A stretch of DNA of 64,000 nucleotides, from the NCBI GenBank assembly GCA_010645155.1, contig JAAGOF010000188.1:214390-278389 (forward strand), in the 5' to 3' direction. Source of the DNA: Tigriopus japonicus (Eukaryota; Arthropoda; Copepoda; Harpacticoida; Harpacticidae). The translations under genes and the position numbers were made by a program. The notes beneath the pieces are model-generated. The model was not told the DNA's origin. It searched no databases and saw nothing but the letters and a program-made list of their open reading frames with translations. This document shows positions 52,488 to 64,000 of the stretch, in pieces. Each line of letters opens with the position of its first letter. Within the stretch, counting starts at the first letter, position 1.

Positions 52488-53481
52488 TAATCAATTATCA
52501 GCAATACATTTAATATTCCATATTTGGGACCTTCAAATCAATGCTGATAGGGGAATTGTTTTTCTTATCTACATTCAAAAATGAATGAGTTCGTTGGTGT
52601 TGTGTCTTGGCAATCAGAACGATATGTTGATGTGATTAATGATAATATTGGTGCTATTGATTTTTTTCCTTTTTTCTTTTTTTGTACTTATTTCTTTACC
52701 TTGAATTTCATATAAGGTGCTTTGACCTTCGTGGTCAGAAAGGTCAAGACAAGCAAATAAGAAATAAGCAAAATAATAGAAACAGGCTATTTCAGAATGA
52801 AGAACACCAGCTACTTTTTGCCCATTGAGATTGATTATGTTCCAACGGCAAGAAACAAAAAAAAAAAAAAAATTGTGATGAGGTTGGGAGAGTGTGCCTG
52901 AACGATAAAATGCGCAATAAGAAAATAGTGTCTCCGATTTATAAGAACACACCATAACTTAGTGCAGCCTGAAAACCAGATTGTTTATTGATAGGTTTCA
53001 GTTTTCTTTAACTTCTCGCGAATTAGAACGTTCAAAAACTTTTTTTCTGCATAAAGGATCACTTGGATTGAGTTTGAACCAATCAACTGTTTGTTAGTTT
53101 TCATCAATTTGAATCTTCACAAAGTATATTTGATGTCTTTGTTTCAAAGTAATCAAATTATGAATAGAGCTCCACTATAAGGACTATGCAAGTGATCAAT
53201 AATATTGTTTTTAAATCGAGGGTTAAATTGAATTTATTTACAAACATCTCATATTCTTATTTTTACTTACAAAATTTGTTTCCACGTGGTAAAATTGGTT
53301 TCATAGTTGACGTTTTACATTAGGTTCCCATCAATGACACCTGAACTTTCTTTTTTTTAACCATAGGAAAAATATCCTATTAGAGTGCTTTTTTGAAATC
53401 CCTAATACGGAGACACTGCTCTGATTATTGTTCTCTAGTTGTGTTTAACTTTCAGTGTTTCAAAAACATCAAACTCTTAAA
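52488..53481. other. Intergenic region between ZnF-G and ZnF-H
   Basis: About 1 kb, AT-rich, including T-rich and A-rich runs at about 52660-52690 and 52855-52870. It holds the 3' end of ZnF-G, for which no clear AATAAA was seen, and the 5' flank of ZnF-H. No gene or repeat recognised. Confidence 0.5.
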
Positions 53482-55602
53482 ATGAGTCAAGATGTGCATA
53501 AAATGCCCCTTGAAGTTCACATTAAACAAGAATCGCCCTCAAAATCATTTGTCCATTGGGAATCCTTGAGAAATCTAAAGCTCATCCATCTTCAAGTGGG
53601 TCAATGGAAGTGGATCATCCGTGATCATCCTGATCTTCTTCTAGGCAATAATGAGCCTCATTATACTCTAATCATTCTCTTCCATGAACAAACTCAACAA
53701 TATTTATGTCGAGTTTTGGGACGAACTTGGAAAAGAGGGATTTGCTCGGATTTCAGGGATTTATATCAACTATGCGAAGAGTTCTTCTCTCAACGCTCTT
53801 GTGAGGGACATGTTCCCATCACTGAGGACACGTTTCCATTGGGATGCCAATTTTCTGATCAATGTGAGGTCTTGATTCCTGGAACTTCAGAGGATCATCC
53901 TAAAAATTGGATATGTCGCGCTTGTTCTAAAGAGATTGATGATGCTCCTGAGAATGATTTTGAAACATCTGTCAAAGATGAAGTTTCGTCGGATTCTGAT
54001 GAGAAATTTATAGCCGAGTCTTTGAATGAGAATGATACCAATGATGTTTGGAAAGATGAAGGTTGGGATGAGGAGGATGAGGCTCCTTTGAGGAGAACTC
54101 GATTACAGCCAAAACAAGTGAATAGATTTTTCACATTAGAGAACACATCAAGAGATTGGACTTGCATAATCTGTGAAGAGGTGTTGATCACTTCCAAACG
54201 GCATCTTCATTTGAAAACCAAGCATTTTGTGGGACATTTCAGTTGCTCCCAATGTGAAATGGTTTTTGACATGGCCAAAAACCTGACGGATCATGTAAAT
54301 TCCAGACACGGACAAGATACTTTGGTAAGGTGTCCAACTTGTGATAAAAGTTTTCCGGCCAATCCATCGGAATCTGGATTGGAATCTCATTACCGCGTGT
54401 GTATTTTTGAGAAGAGGGAGAAACCCAAATCTGACCTGTTTCGTTGTGAGGAATGTGGTAAAAATTTCAAGCACAGATCTGCTTTTAAACATCACTTGAA
54501 TGTTCATATGCCTCGACGATACAAGTGCCAATTGTGCGATTATGGTGCCAAAACCAAGGGCAATCTGAAGCTTCACCAAAGAGTTCATCAAACCGGTCTC
54601 GAATGTACGTGTCCACTTTGCGGAAAGTCTTATAAGCATAAGGTGTCTTTGCAACAACATATGAACTTTATGCATAGTGACACTACGACTCAATTACCGT
54701 GTGAAAAGTGCGGCCGACAGTTCTCGTGCAAAAGTAGCTTGCAAAAACACATCTTTCGAGCTCATAGCGATCTGTATAAATGTCCTTTGTGTCCGTATCG
54801 TGGTGGAGGGAAACATGATCTGGGTGTGCATGTCCGAACTCACGAGGAACCCAGTATTGTCTGCCAAACTTGCGGATTGAAGGTCAAGACCAAAAGGATT
54901 CTGCTCAAGCATTTGCGGGTTCACACCGGAGAAACACCTTTCAAGTAAGATGAACGGGCAAGGACTACAAATCTGACAGTCCAATACCCTGTTAAAAAGG
55001 GATTTACTATGGTTAAAAAGGGATTTACAACGATTAAAAGGGAGTTAGAGTGATTAAAAATGGATTGAGAATGATCTTCATCGCTTTACAAGGTTTTATG
55101 ATGATTTAAAATGGACTGTTAATCTTTTCGTCCGCTTATGATGTTCAGTTAATGTTATAGCTTAAGCTGTTGCTTTTTCATCCACAAATAGCCCTAAAGT
55201 TTCTGAACAAATGTTCAGAAAGTAATTGAAATCAAAGGCTGTCAAATTCGCCATCCATATAATGGCCTGAATTTATGGGATTCTGAAACTTCAGAGCAAC
55301 CTGAAAGGCCAAGATTCTCCAAAATATCAAGATCTTAGGGTTGATTACAGTTATTTTATGGTTGGTGCCGAACTATTGCACTTTGATTTAAGTACTTATT
55401 GTAAAATCCGTGCCAGTTTCTATAGTTGATAAAATTTAATTAACCTATTTTGCTCTTTTCCAGATGTCATATATGTGGCAAAGCTTTTAAATCCAGTTCC
55501 CCGTTCTATTATCACATGAAGCATGTCCACCACACAGTAGGAAAAATCATGGATTCTAAAAGTGTCGATGTTGGAGAGGACGTCAATGTTGAAGTGCCAT
55601 AA
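53482..55602 (+). CDS. ZnF-H: compact cluster zinc-finger protein, two exons
   Basis: Exons 53482-54944 and 55464-55602 give about 533 residues. The start is ATG 53482 (the frame is open nine codons further). HIKQESP near the start is a PsiKxE site. Residues about 36-150 are a diverged N-terminal domain (GQWKWIIRDHPDLL, TLIILFHEQTQQYLCRVLGR, FPLGCQFS, CRAC), closest to that of ZnF-C. An acidic linker follows (VKDEVSSDSDE and an EDEE patch), then one three-finger module lacking the KLWDH core and six or so classical C2H2 fingers with a TGETPF linker. The phase-2 intron splits Lys just before the last finger, CHICGKAF...HMKHVHH. The tail is short and acidic. AATAAA lies at 55628. Confidence 0.9.
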
Positions 55603-55627
55603 CAGAAGAACAACAATAATAACTTTC

Positions 55628-55672
55628 AATAAATACTCAATGTCAAGCCATATTTTTTCTCGTCTTTTTATT
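55628..55672. terminator. Facing poly(A) signals of ZnF-H and the SCUBE-like gene
   Basis: AATAAA on the plus strand at 55628-55633 follows the ZnF-H stop by 26 bases. AATAAA on the minus strand at 55672-55667 is about 200 bases past the SCUBE-like stop (55871). Cleavage of each would place the two 3' ends almost on top of one another. Confidence 0.5.
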
Positions 55673-55870
55673 TGATGAAAACAGTCACTGTTCACTAAAG
55701 AAGGCTCTAAAACGACAGAGACTAGGTCATAGAAAAGAAAAGAACGCGTGAATGGTCAAAGTAGCAAGTAATAGTAATACTGTCAAAATTTCAACAATAC
55801 ATATGCCTCTTTTCAGACATTGGAAAAAATCGCGGGGGGCTAGTTCGAAAAATAGGTTATTGCGCGGTGT

Positions 55871-56206
55871 CTATTCCTCCAACTCGATGTGAGAGTCCTC
55901 TTCGTTATTGAAACTACTGGGATTGGAATCCTCCGAAACCACATTGATAATGGGCTTCTTTTTCCTCGAGGGACGTCTGTTTCTTCCTGGTGATGCCGTG
56001 TAGTTTGGGTTCAGAATGAGCAGCAAACGCGAAAGCAAGTGCTTGTCCTAGAAAAGAGTTCAATTTGAACGTTTAGCGACTTCAAAGGGATCATGGTCTT
56101 ACTCTTAAGGCTCCACCAACCTCCAGACTCATGTCTCCGGGTCTTTTGTCGAAAGTGTCGATTTTGTCGTCATTCACGATGGCGTCCACCAAATATCCCA
56201 ATTCAT
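55871..56206 (-). CDS. SCUBE-like exons: C-terminal tail
   Basis: Exons 56206-56103 and 56047-55871. The donor GTAAGA after ALR (56103) is preferred to a weaker in-phase GTTGGT at 56120; both preserve the frame. The tail is helical, then strongly basic (GRNRRPSRKKKP), then acidic to the stop. The helical part corresponds to the conserved post-CUB segment of SCUBE proteins; the basic stretch could bind heparan sulphate or be cleaved. Confidence 0.7.
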
Positions 56207-59200
56207 CTAAAAGCAAAATAAATCATAGTTAACTGGTGTAATGGATTATTAATCACGTGTCCTAGAAATGGTTTATAATAATCATGACTGATGTGGTGTG
56301 TAAGGTTGTTTATTCATGATATTGCAATTTCACTCTAATTTATGGCTTGTACAGTTATTTATTTCAAGTCATTTACCTAACCGTACATTTCAACGACCCA
56401 GTCCATTTTTAATGTGCTTTCAAGGAATATTTTGGTTCAAGGAGTTTTCAGAAACATTAGAAAAGGATTGTCTAGATTAAATTGCTTTCTATTCCTTGTT
56501 CGAAATTGTTTGAATTTTAAAGACTTTTTTTTGTTTTTCAGCACACATTGATCTCTTTTTTGATGAACGAAATCTTGGGACCCAAAGAAAATTAATCTCT
56601 TGGGTTGAAAACTTAACCTTTTGGTGTCTACTGATCAAAAATATTCTCCACCTTGTTATTTTTGTTGCTATTTGGAAAGCAAATATGAAACATACACTGT
56701 GGTATTGTGTTTTTTAAGAAGCAGCGCACCAAACTGCTATTTTTACGGTGCTTTTAAGCTGGGAAGTTATTTTCAAATTCCAAAAACTTTGCGGGCCAAT
56801 TTTTTTTTTTTTAAATTTCAATTTCAATTTCATTTCAGTGGCGTATTATTTCGTTAATTAGTTCACAGGAACAAAAAACATGAAATGACACTTAAAGTAT
56901 ATGTAATAGCATATACTTGAACATATTCTTGACCTTGATTTTATGCTGCACTAAGGTCGGCGCCATTCAATCAAACCCACGGTTTTTCTTTGACCTGAAG
57001 AAGTCATTTTAAATGCCAAAAACTTTTGAGACCCTTCCTGAGGTGTGAATGCAATGCCTCATATGTTTTGGAATAAGATCACTTAAAACATGCCTAAAGA
57101 CATTTTTTAAATATTTTCTTCAACTCAATTCTCAAGAAGTCTTATGAGCGTGTCTAACTAAAATACTATCGAAATATAATCCCCCGTTCGTCTAAATTGG
57201 TGTAAAGGTTCTCCAGTTTGATCCTTCGAGAATGCTGAGCAAAAAGGCCGTTGGAAATAGATTCCGAAATATCTTCGATCAACATTGCTCTTAGTACATC
57301 TAAGACCAAAGTCAAAGTAAATTTTCAAAGATTTGTTTTTTTAAACATGTTTTAGGTAACATTACAGAGCTTTTGCTCAAATATAATCAACCGAATTCAA
57401 AAAAGTACTTTGCATTGCATTTAAGTCTGAAAAGTTTCTGGTATTTAAAATTGACTTCTCCACCTTAAAAAAAAACATTGTGAACCATCAGCATTCTCGA
57501 AAGACGTAGTGTTTCCTTACATGGAATCAGACCACGAGCTGAGGAAATTTTGACAGGATATGAAGTCAAACCACTTTGCAATGTTTGATATTTGAGCTAA
57601 TAAAAATGTTCAAATATTTGAATTGAAGTACATTACTTTTATGTAAGTACATTGCATCGCTTTTTGCCGGTGAACTCTTAGATAAAATTCATATAAATTT
57701 GCGGCAATACTTTTCGACTTCAAGACTGGTCTCAAAAGTCTTTAAAATTAGAAAATGACCTCTCCAAATAAAATAAAAACATGTTCTATTTCTAATACTT
57801 GACCACTTGGATCTATGTAAGCTCAAATGCAAGCCATGGTAGCTGAACAATTTTTTGGCTTGAAACGTCAATTAAAGCATATTCAAATTACAGAACTCTG
57901 CAAGTCAAATCACTTCAATTTCATGGCATTGTATGCAGTTTTTTAATGCTAAAGCACAAATAACACACAAAAGGTAATGCTGAAGGTTGCTCCAAGCATA
58001 GATATCTTGACAACTGGATGTCTTACGACCGACCCCTTGGTTGGTAAATTAGTACATTGAACAGTCTCCTGGGAATTAATCACAAACCGGTTTATTGTAC
58101 TGTTTTTCCAACCAACCAAACGGTCGTCCGCCATCCAGTGTCAAGAAATCTATGCTTCAAGTGAGCGTTTTAAATCTTCCCGCTAGTGGCAAACAGGGCC
58201 GTTGGCTGTGCTGAGTTAACCATCCCATTTTGGCGAAACCAAGTTTTTTCATGTAAGTGCTAGGACATTGGGAGCAATTTTAATCATCGATATTTCACGT
58301 GAAAATGCCTAGGCTGGAATTGGGTCAATAATACGCACAATCTATTTGCTAGAAAATGAAAAATATCAATAAAATGTTACCTAAAAGAAACAGTAAAAAC
58401 TATTTCATTTCTCTCCATGGGCAACATTTTGAAATATTTATTTGATTCTTTGGAATCCACTGAACAAACTAGCATCTTGAATTTTTGTTTGGATCAATGT
58501 TAAGTCCTCTTTTTGCAATAACACAAGGCTTGCTTAATTGCTTTTAATTCAATCACCCTAAAAATAAAATTTTGCATATTATTGACCCAAATCCAGCCTA
58601 AGCATCTTTATGTGAAATATCGATCGCCTCCAGGGACCTAGAATCATCAAATGGACGCTTTAATGGGAAAAGCTTGGATTCGCCAAAATGGGCTGGGCAA
58701 CTAAGCATAGCCAACGGCCCTGTTTTGCCGCCAGCGGGAAAATTTAAAACGCTCACTTCAAGCAACCTGCAAGGGTGCAAAACTTTCATATCATATTGTA
58801 GCCTGGGATCAAGTTCTTAGCGCAATTGCAATAACAATTACTATGCAATGAATAATTATAATAACGTCCCAGCTTAGACTAATAATTTTATTACCGTCAA
58901 TCGTGAGGAACGAGATTTGAAAACCTCTTCCCGAAGAATTTCCAGCTGCGTGAAAATCCACCCAAAGGTTCCTGGAATGTCCCGTGAAGATCACTGGTTC
59001 CTCATGGGATTGGCAGGTCTCAAAAACCACGCCGGTTTTGGGTCGGTCTGCAAAGTGTGAAGAAAAAAAACACTAAAACTAACTCCAAGTGAAGAAGGGT
59101 TTATTCAGGTACTGTAGGTGTGAAGTCATTCAAAATGACAGTCTTGAAATATTGGTTTGCTCTCCCTCGTTCCACTTTTTGAGAGTGGAGCAATGTGCGC

Positions 59201-60688
59201 AAGAGAAAGGGGAAAGTTTTTGGTCAAATGGAAAATATGCTATCAAAATACCCAAGAAAATGGGACACTCTCTCAAGTGACGGAAAAGAATCCAATTCGC
59301 AATCTTGCCTCAGCCATCCAAGAACTTGACATCATGCTTGGCACAAATGGAACCAGTCCCTGTCCCTCTACCTCATTGTCTGTCTAGAGCCTTGTTACAA
59401 TCAAAAGGTGAGGCGGTTTTTTTTCTTCATGGGAATGCTCTCACCTGTTTTTCGGATTGTCAATAGATCCGAGCATTCTTCATCTAGTTGGATATTGGAT
59501 ATGATGACGAGAACGCGTTTGTTTCTGCCTGGTCGGACTCTCCAGTGACATTCCACTGATGAGGGGTACTCTCCGGGAAAATTGGGTGATTCCAGAATTC
59601 CGAGTCCATCCTTGGTGTAGAATGGACATTTGCGGCCTGAAATAACAAATCCCCCCCAAAGAGAAGCTTGAAGAATGCAGGCGTGCTAAATTGAGCCCCA
59701 AGGGCAAATAATTCCATCGCCCGGGGGACCAGGTGAATGAACCACTTGTGGAATGTGTGTCCCCAAAACCCAGATGCTCGGATTAATCAAAGCTGGAATT
59801 TCACATTCTCCAACCTCCCTTAGTCTTTAATTCAAGCGAAGAGGAGATCCATGGAGATGATGAACTCCGCTAATATTACAATTGTGCCCTCCATCCTTTT
59901 ACAATCTGACAGGAAAGTTCTGAGCGTTTCGAACTAAATTCCATTCATTTTTCTACATCAACAAACATCGAAATTTGTGATGACTTGGCATTTTCTTCAG
60001 TTCTTATTCATTTTTTAGCTTTCTATTGCTTTCATCTTCTTAAAATTTTTGTTCATGGGCCTTAATTCTTTAAATGGTCTACTTAGCATATTCTTTTGGT
60101 CAATGCATCCCAAATATAGTCTACAATCAATAATTTCATTTCAAAAGCGTTAGCAAACTTTTGCGACACCTTCAAAAACAAGACATAACTTTTTTGTGTT
60201 TTACCATAAGCTTGATCATAGAAGTTGGATTTAACAACCAAACAATTTTCTTACGACAAGGCACACTTCCATATGTTAAGGAAGAGCAGAAAACATGAAT
60301 GGGCTAAAACTTTCTTATCACACTGCACTTTGCTAAACGCGGCTTACGTTTGCAATCGGTTGGTTGCGTGGATCCTTCCTCATCTGTTGTGGTATTAAAT
60401 GGACAGGGCCAACAACTCGTTTGACCCCATTGAGGTTGATAAAAGCCCAATGGACATGGAGCACATTCGCCAATATCGCACTTCCAATAGTGTCCGGACT
60501 CGCATGGAACTAGAACAGAATGTCACTCAAGGAAAATTGTCGCTGTTAGAGTATTGAATTCAATTCCCATTTACCCTTGACAAGACACGAGGTTGTGTAG
60601 GCGTAACCACTGGTGCCACTAGCTTCTCCGTTGGCAGGTATCCGATTCTCGTAGAAGCTCGCCGGATCGGTATTGTGATATAACATAA
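55871..60688 (-). CDS. SCUBE-like CUB protein, C-terminal exons
   Basis: Six minus-strand exons join in frame: 60688-60575, 60509-60348, 59636-59445, 59047-58895, 56206-56103 and 56047-55871, about 299 residues to TAG. In order they encode a spacer with SCLVK, a cysteine-rich repeat (PCESGHYWKCDIGECAPCPL, then SCWPCPFNTTTDEEGS) of the ephrin-receptor-like GCC2/GCC3 type, a CUB domain (GILESPNFPGEYPSSVECHW to GRGFQISFLTID), and a tail with ELGYLVDAIVNDD and LLSRLLLIL, which matches the arrangement after CUB in SCUBE proteins. SCUBE proteins are secreted or membrane-tethered glycoproteins with a signal peptide and EGF repeats; those 5' exons were not found and may lie beyond 60.7 kb. The order and phases strongly support one gene. 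Confidence 0.78.
57180..57475 (-). repeat. Dispersed repeat, copy 2
   Basis: The reverse complement matches 17861-18180, including the CAACGGCCTTTTTG and CATTCTCGAAGGA blocks. A third, partial plus-strand copy (TTTTAAATGCCAAAAACTTTTG... GAGGTGTGAATGCAATG) lies at about 57008-57130, so the two form an inverted pair. Confidence 0.55.
58154..58763. mobile_element. Inverted-repeat element in SCUBE-like intron
   Basis: The arms of about 175 bp (58154-58330 and 58580-58763) are inverted copies with scattered mismatches: GCTT(C/G)AAGTGAGCG at the ends, CAGGGCCGTTGGCT inside, CATTTTGGCGAA further in, and GATATTTCAC near the centre. No protein and no clear target duplication. Confidence 0.75.
58895..59636 (-). 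CDS. SCUBE-like exons: CUB domain
   Basis: Two exons, 59636-59445 and 59047-58895, split the CUB domain after LLTIRKT. The first half has the SPNFPGEYP and C-x-W landmarks; the second has the C...E and LWVDFHAAGNSS strand, ending GFQISFLTID. Four Cys residues are placed as in canonical CUB domains. Confidence 0.83.
60348..60509 (-). CDS. SCUBE-like exon: cysteine-rich repeat
   Basis: A 162-base exon, phase 1 at both ends, so it can be added or skipped without changing frame. The Cys spacing C-P-x-G-F-Y-Q...GQ-T-S-C-W-P-C-P and TTTDEEGS follow the ephrin-receptor-like repeat found N-terminal to CUB in SCUBE proteins. Confidence 0.8.
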
Positions 60689-61312
60689 CTAGAAGAGGCA
60701 TAAAAACAACGTGCTGTTAGAATAGGACTATGCTTTTGTCTAAACTGTCATGGGAGAATCGATTTTGATGTGACTGACATGACACGTGTAGCGTTCAATC
60801 AACAGGAACAAACATGTTCCATTTTCAAGGGAAGAAGCTGGAGTTCCTTGAGAACTTGTAGCTTATTTGTCTTCTGAACTCTTGGCGAAGTGTGCGAAAC
60901 TTTTTTGAAGAGGCCATTGGACAGATGTCACCCATTTGGAAGAGTTGCTGAAAATGTTCCCCTCTCTCTTGCCCTTCCCATTGAAACAGGATAATTGAAG
61001 GCGACTTGGAGCAGAAAATGGCCCTTTCACGGCTTTCAGATTGACAGGCAGAGACAGACAGGACACTCGAAAAACAGTCACGTGGATGAGAATGCCGGGG
61101 AAAATTGCTTCACGAAGAGCCTATTCACCTTAGATCAAAAATTATTCATGCATCCGGGTACACAATTTCTCCCTAGAGCTTTTCTATTGGCCGCTTGAGG
61201 CAACTACCAGTTAATAGGAAAAAGAAGCACATTTTTTATTTAAATGATATGCGGATGATTTTCGCCGCTTCAAGGAATTAAATCCACTGTATGAAAGACA
61301 GAAACATAGTTA

Positions 61313-61385
61313 CTCTCCGACAACGGGATTCGAACCTAAGTCGCCTGACATATTGTAGGTTGGATCGCGAGGCTATTTTGGCTCT
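61313..61385 (-). repeat. tRNA-like fragment with perfect B box
   Basis: On the minus strand it reads GGTTCGAATCCCG, a perfect RNA polymerase III B box, about 50 bases after a weak A-box-like TAGCCTCGCGATCC. The T-stem pairs poorly and no acceptor stem forms, so it is not a working tRNA. It is probably a SINE head or a tRNA relic. Confidence 0.4.
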
Positions 61386-61786
61386 TTAGAATTGTGACTA
61401 TGTTTACACCAAGATTCTCCTTTTGAAGGATAGATTCTAGGTATACGTCGAATTCATAGATATTAAGAGAGAGCAATACTTTTTTTCAAAATTAGATGGC
61501 GCCATAGGTTCCATCAGTTGACTTTTTTTCTTCATTCTTTTTATAGAAACTTTTCAGAGGAGTGTATCAATACTGAGATTGAGGAACTCCATCTATCAAT
61601 GAAGATGTGTTTTACTGCCAAAGCGTTCTCAATAGACGAGCGAAAGAGTAGGTAAATGGTTCATAAACATCTTATGTGCTCTATTGGCAGTCTCGGGGAA
61701 TCTTGCCCTGGTTGGAAAAAAGTGGGACAAAGAAGGGGATAAATTGCCCGATTTATTGCCGTAATCGGACGACAACAGGATGGAAC

Positions 61787-61816
61787 ACCACCACCACCAC
61801 CACCACCACCACCACA
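61787..61816. repeat. (CCA)n microsatellite
   Basis: About ten CAC/CCA units with one interruption (CACAACCAC). Confidence 0.9.
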
Positions 61817-64000
61817 ACCACTTGCTAAATAGTGGTCTCCAGAAGGAATGAAAGACGAACATGGTGGTTGGAACTGGTTCCACTTGGCTAACTCGAAACT
61901 ATGAAAAAGAGGAGGAAGAGGATGTAACTGGATGTTGTATCCAACAATTTCGACTCTCCCCCTTCAATCCCATTTTGTTCGAACTTTTTTCACCGGGTTC
62001 CAACATCTTCCAACCTCTAACAACCAACGGGTTCGACAAGCACAGTGTATTTGGACCCTGAGATCAATTTAGGTCCCCTCGCTCTCCACTTTGTGTGTAC
62101 AGGGACCACTTCTGTTTATTGTAGATGAAATCATAATGGTCGTTCGTGGATGAGCACATTATGAAAACTTACCAAAATTGTTCCATCCAAGAAAATCCCA
62201 AAGACCCATTTACTATCAACGCTAAAGAAATTTGTAAACCGCCACAAATCTAGGGTTGGCGGTTGAATAAACAAAAAATCCACGCCAAGAGATAAATAAT
62301 CTAATAAAAGTGTTCCCATTTTCATGTCTTGAAAGACATGACAAATAGCTTTTTATCGCTAGATAATGTTAATTTGTCAAAACTGTCATTGCCCAAGAGC
62401 AGTGTTGCCGTTTTATGAACACAGTCCATTCAAATCCTCGAATTGGCGATTGTTCTGAGCTTTTCGCTTTTGCTTCGAGTGGAATGAAAGAAATTTGGAG
62501 CACTGAATGGAAATCGGAATCATGGCTACAACACGGCCTAATTAGGCTGGCTCGCTAGATGGCATCCCACGATTTGTTATTGGCTTGTTTAAAGCACTTG
62601 CTTCTTCTCTTACATTAGCGTGTTGGAGACAACGCTAGGCCTTGAACAGGGTGCTCAAAAAAGAGCTTCCAATGCGGGCACCAATTTTCAGTATTTTTTC
62701 CGTACCTGGTGTTTGTTTGGTGGATCAAATTTCATGTTTGGTTGTAATTTTGGATGGTCGAGGCAAATTAAGTTTAGCACGCAAATTAAAGTTAAAACAC
62801 CTACTTTATATTTTCGATAGACAACTGGAATGAAGATGTTATGTAATTGGCATTTTTAGAGGTATTCCACAGATTATTGAACTTGCTAGGATGATAATAA
62901 CCCATAGAATGTTTGTTAATGAACCAGATTGTTCGCAAACTTCCGAAAAAATGCGACTTAATTGTCCCCATTCCCTTTTTGCCACCCGGTAATTTTCTCT
63001 CACTCTCTCGACTACCATAATGGGCAAAAAATTCTCTTTGCAAAAAGAGCACATGAACAGCAACAAAGGAGAGACAAGAAATGCTTCTCAAAACTATTGT
63101 CACTTGATGTTGTCGCCATAGAACTTTGCTAGCCGACTATTTCGTAATGGTTTCAATGCAGAAGCACTGCAAAAAGGAAAGACCAAAGACAAGTCCTTCT
63201 TCGCAAACTCTTCAGGCCTTTAAACTCAAAATATATTGTTGAATCCTTTCGGTTCAAAAAAGAGTCACCCTCATAGAAACGATTCCAGGGATCTTCTTGT
63301 TCACACTTGTTTGAGATTCCATTCGCGTGTTGTTGGCTCATTCGGCACTCTCATTAATTTCCGGCTTGGCTCACACCAGGTGACACCGTGTAATTTACCT
63401 CTCATTGAGGAAGGACCCACTTGGATCATATCAGAGCACTGAGCACACAAGTTCAAAAAAGGATCCAGCCCGAAGAAAATCACTTCCAAGGTGCCAGCCG
63501 TTGTCCTACGACCATGGATTGGTAATTATAATCCTTAATAATCTATAAATAATCGCCACAAGAAGGCCGGATTACCAGGAACGTTGCTAGCCTTGAGCCA
63601 ATCAATTGCGGAGTGCGTAAGTCTTGACGAAGGTATGCATGTGAGTGAATTCGAGGTCGATGGGAGCAAGTTTGCGTGGTGGCCTTTTTTCATACCTTAG
63701 GGGGTAAGACGGGTAATTGATTTCCACGTGGAAGGCCAATGAATCAGGGGCCTTCGTTCAAAGAACATGACTTGCAATACTTTCAACCTGTGCATAGGAT
63801 TTGTGAATACGTCTAGTTCTTTAGACGAGTTAAGAATTGGCACGAACCGGAATCAAGTGATTTATAATGAAATCAAGCTTCTGCAACCTCTTTAAGCTTT
63901 TGGCAAATCCTATTGGAAGTTTTGAACATTTGAAGCTCTTGAAGTCTTAAAAAAATCTTGATGTTGACGTTGGAGGAATTGTTCTTTTCAGGGTCACCAA

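Larger units (their letters stand above)
56207..58894 (-). other. SCUBE-like intron with repeats
   Basis: A 2.7-kb intron. It holds a repeat at about 56990-57475 (related in inverse orientation to 17861-18180, and partly a foldback of itself) and an inverted-repeat element at 58154-58763. Nothing else recognised. Confidence 0.6.
60689..64000. other. Right-hand 3.3 kb, no assigned gene
   Basis: Should contain the upstream intron of the SCUBE-like gene, but I could not place further exons: no stretch shows EGF-type Cys spacing with splice sites on the minus strand. It includes a tRNA-like fragment (about 61313-61385) and a CCA microsatellite (61787-61816). A minus-strand stretch at about 63417-63500 with CAQCSDM could be an exon but I cannot support it. 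Confidence 0.4.

Noticed and set aside
61313..61385. A functional tRNA gene on the minus strand
   Set aside because: The B box is perfect, but the T-stem, D-stem and acceptor stem do not pair; kept only as a tRNA-like repeat.
63417..63500. A minus-strand SCUBE-like 5' exon containing CAQCSDM
   Set aside because: The acceptor lacks a pyrimidine tract and the Cys spacing does not fit an EGF repeat; support is too weak to annotate.

Overview
This is a eukaryotic nuclear window. It is AT-rich, its genes carry GT-AG introns and AATAAA signals, and it is dense with small DNA transposons. The protein content (a SCUBE-type CUB gene, a secreted metzincin with a ShKT tail, and a lineage-specific C2H2 family) suggests an arthropod, most likely a crustacean such as a copepod. 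That taxon call is inference; no marker gene proves it.

The main content is a cluster of eight zinc-finger genes, called ZnF-A to ZnF-H here: A (2-1330, 5' partial), B (4188-8982), C (9315-12283, minus strand), D (14429-17671 plus a decayed last exon at 19116-19218), E (32131-35887), F (36402-44645), G (50209-52487) and H (53482-55602). All seven complete members share an N-terminal domain of about 110 residues that I do not recognise. It begins SWxWxTRxxLDF and ends LEGLxCxxC. It sits where KRAB, SCAN or insect ZAD domains sit in other zinc-finger families. An acidic linker with a PsiKxE-like motif usually follows. The body is built from an atypical three-finger module with the signature CPxKLWDH, present in one copy (A, F, G) or four (B, D, E), then a related FWEH module and ordinary C2H2 fingers. 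C and H carry a more diverged form of the module. In every complete gene the last finger lies on its own 3' exon, entered by a phase-2 intron immediately before the first cysteine. G also has an N-terminal THAP domain.

Two other genes interrupt or border the cluster, both on the minus strand. A secreted metzincin protease with a C-terminal ShKT domain (exons within 20645-27510) carries retroelement and mariner debris in its introns. The C-terminal half of a SCUBE-like protein (exons within 55871-60688) has cysteine-rich repeats, a CUB domain and a conserved tail; its 5' exons were not found.

The rest is repeat-rich. It includes hAT-like elements with 8-bp target duplications at 2143-2850 (7 of 8 bases), 39485-41816, 42420-42821 and 45307-46183. 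The last is nested in a second copy of the first element, so the window holds both an empty and a filled site. There is a mariner-derived palindromic MITE at 24316-24937, other inverted-repeat elements at 3071-3712, 12380-13289, 42851-44069 and 58154-58763, LINE fragments near 18.2-18.8, 20.2, 22.0 and 30.2-31.0 kb, and a tRNA-derived SINE near 46.9 kb. The convergent pairs B/C and H/SCUBE have their polyadenylation signals within about 10-40 bp of each other.
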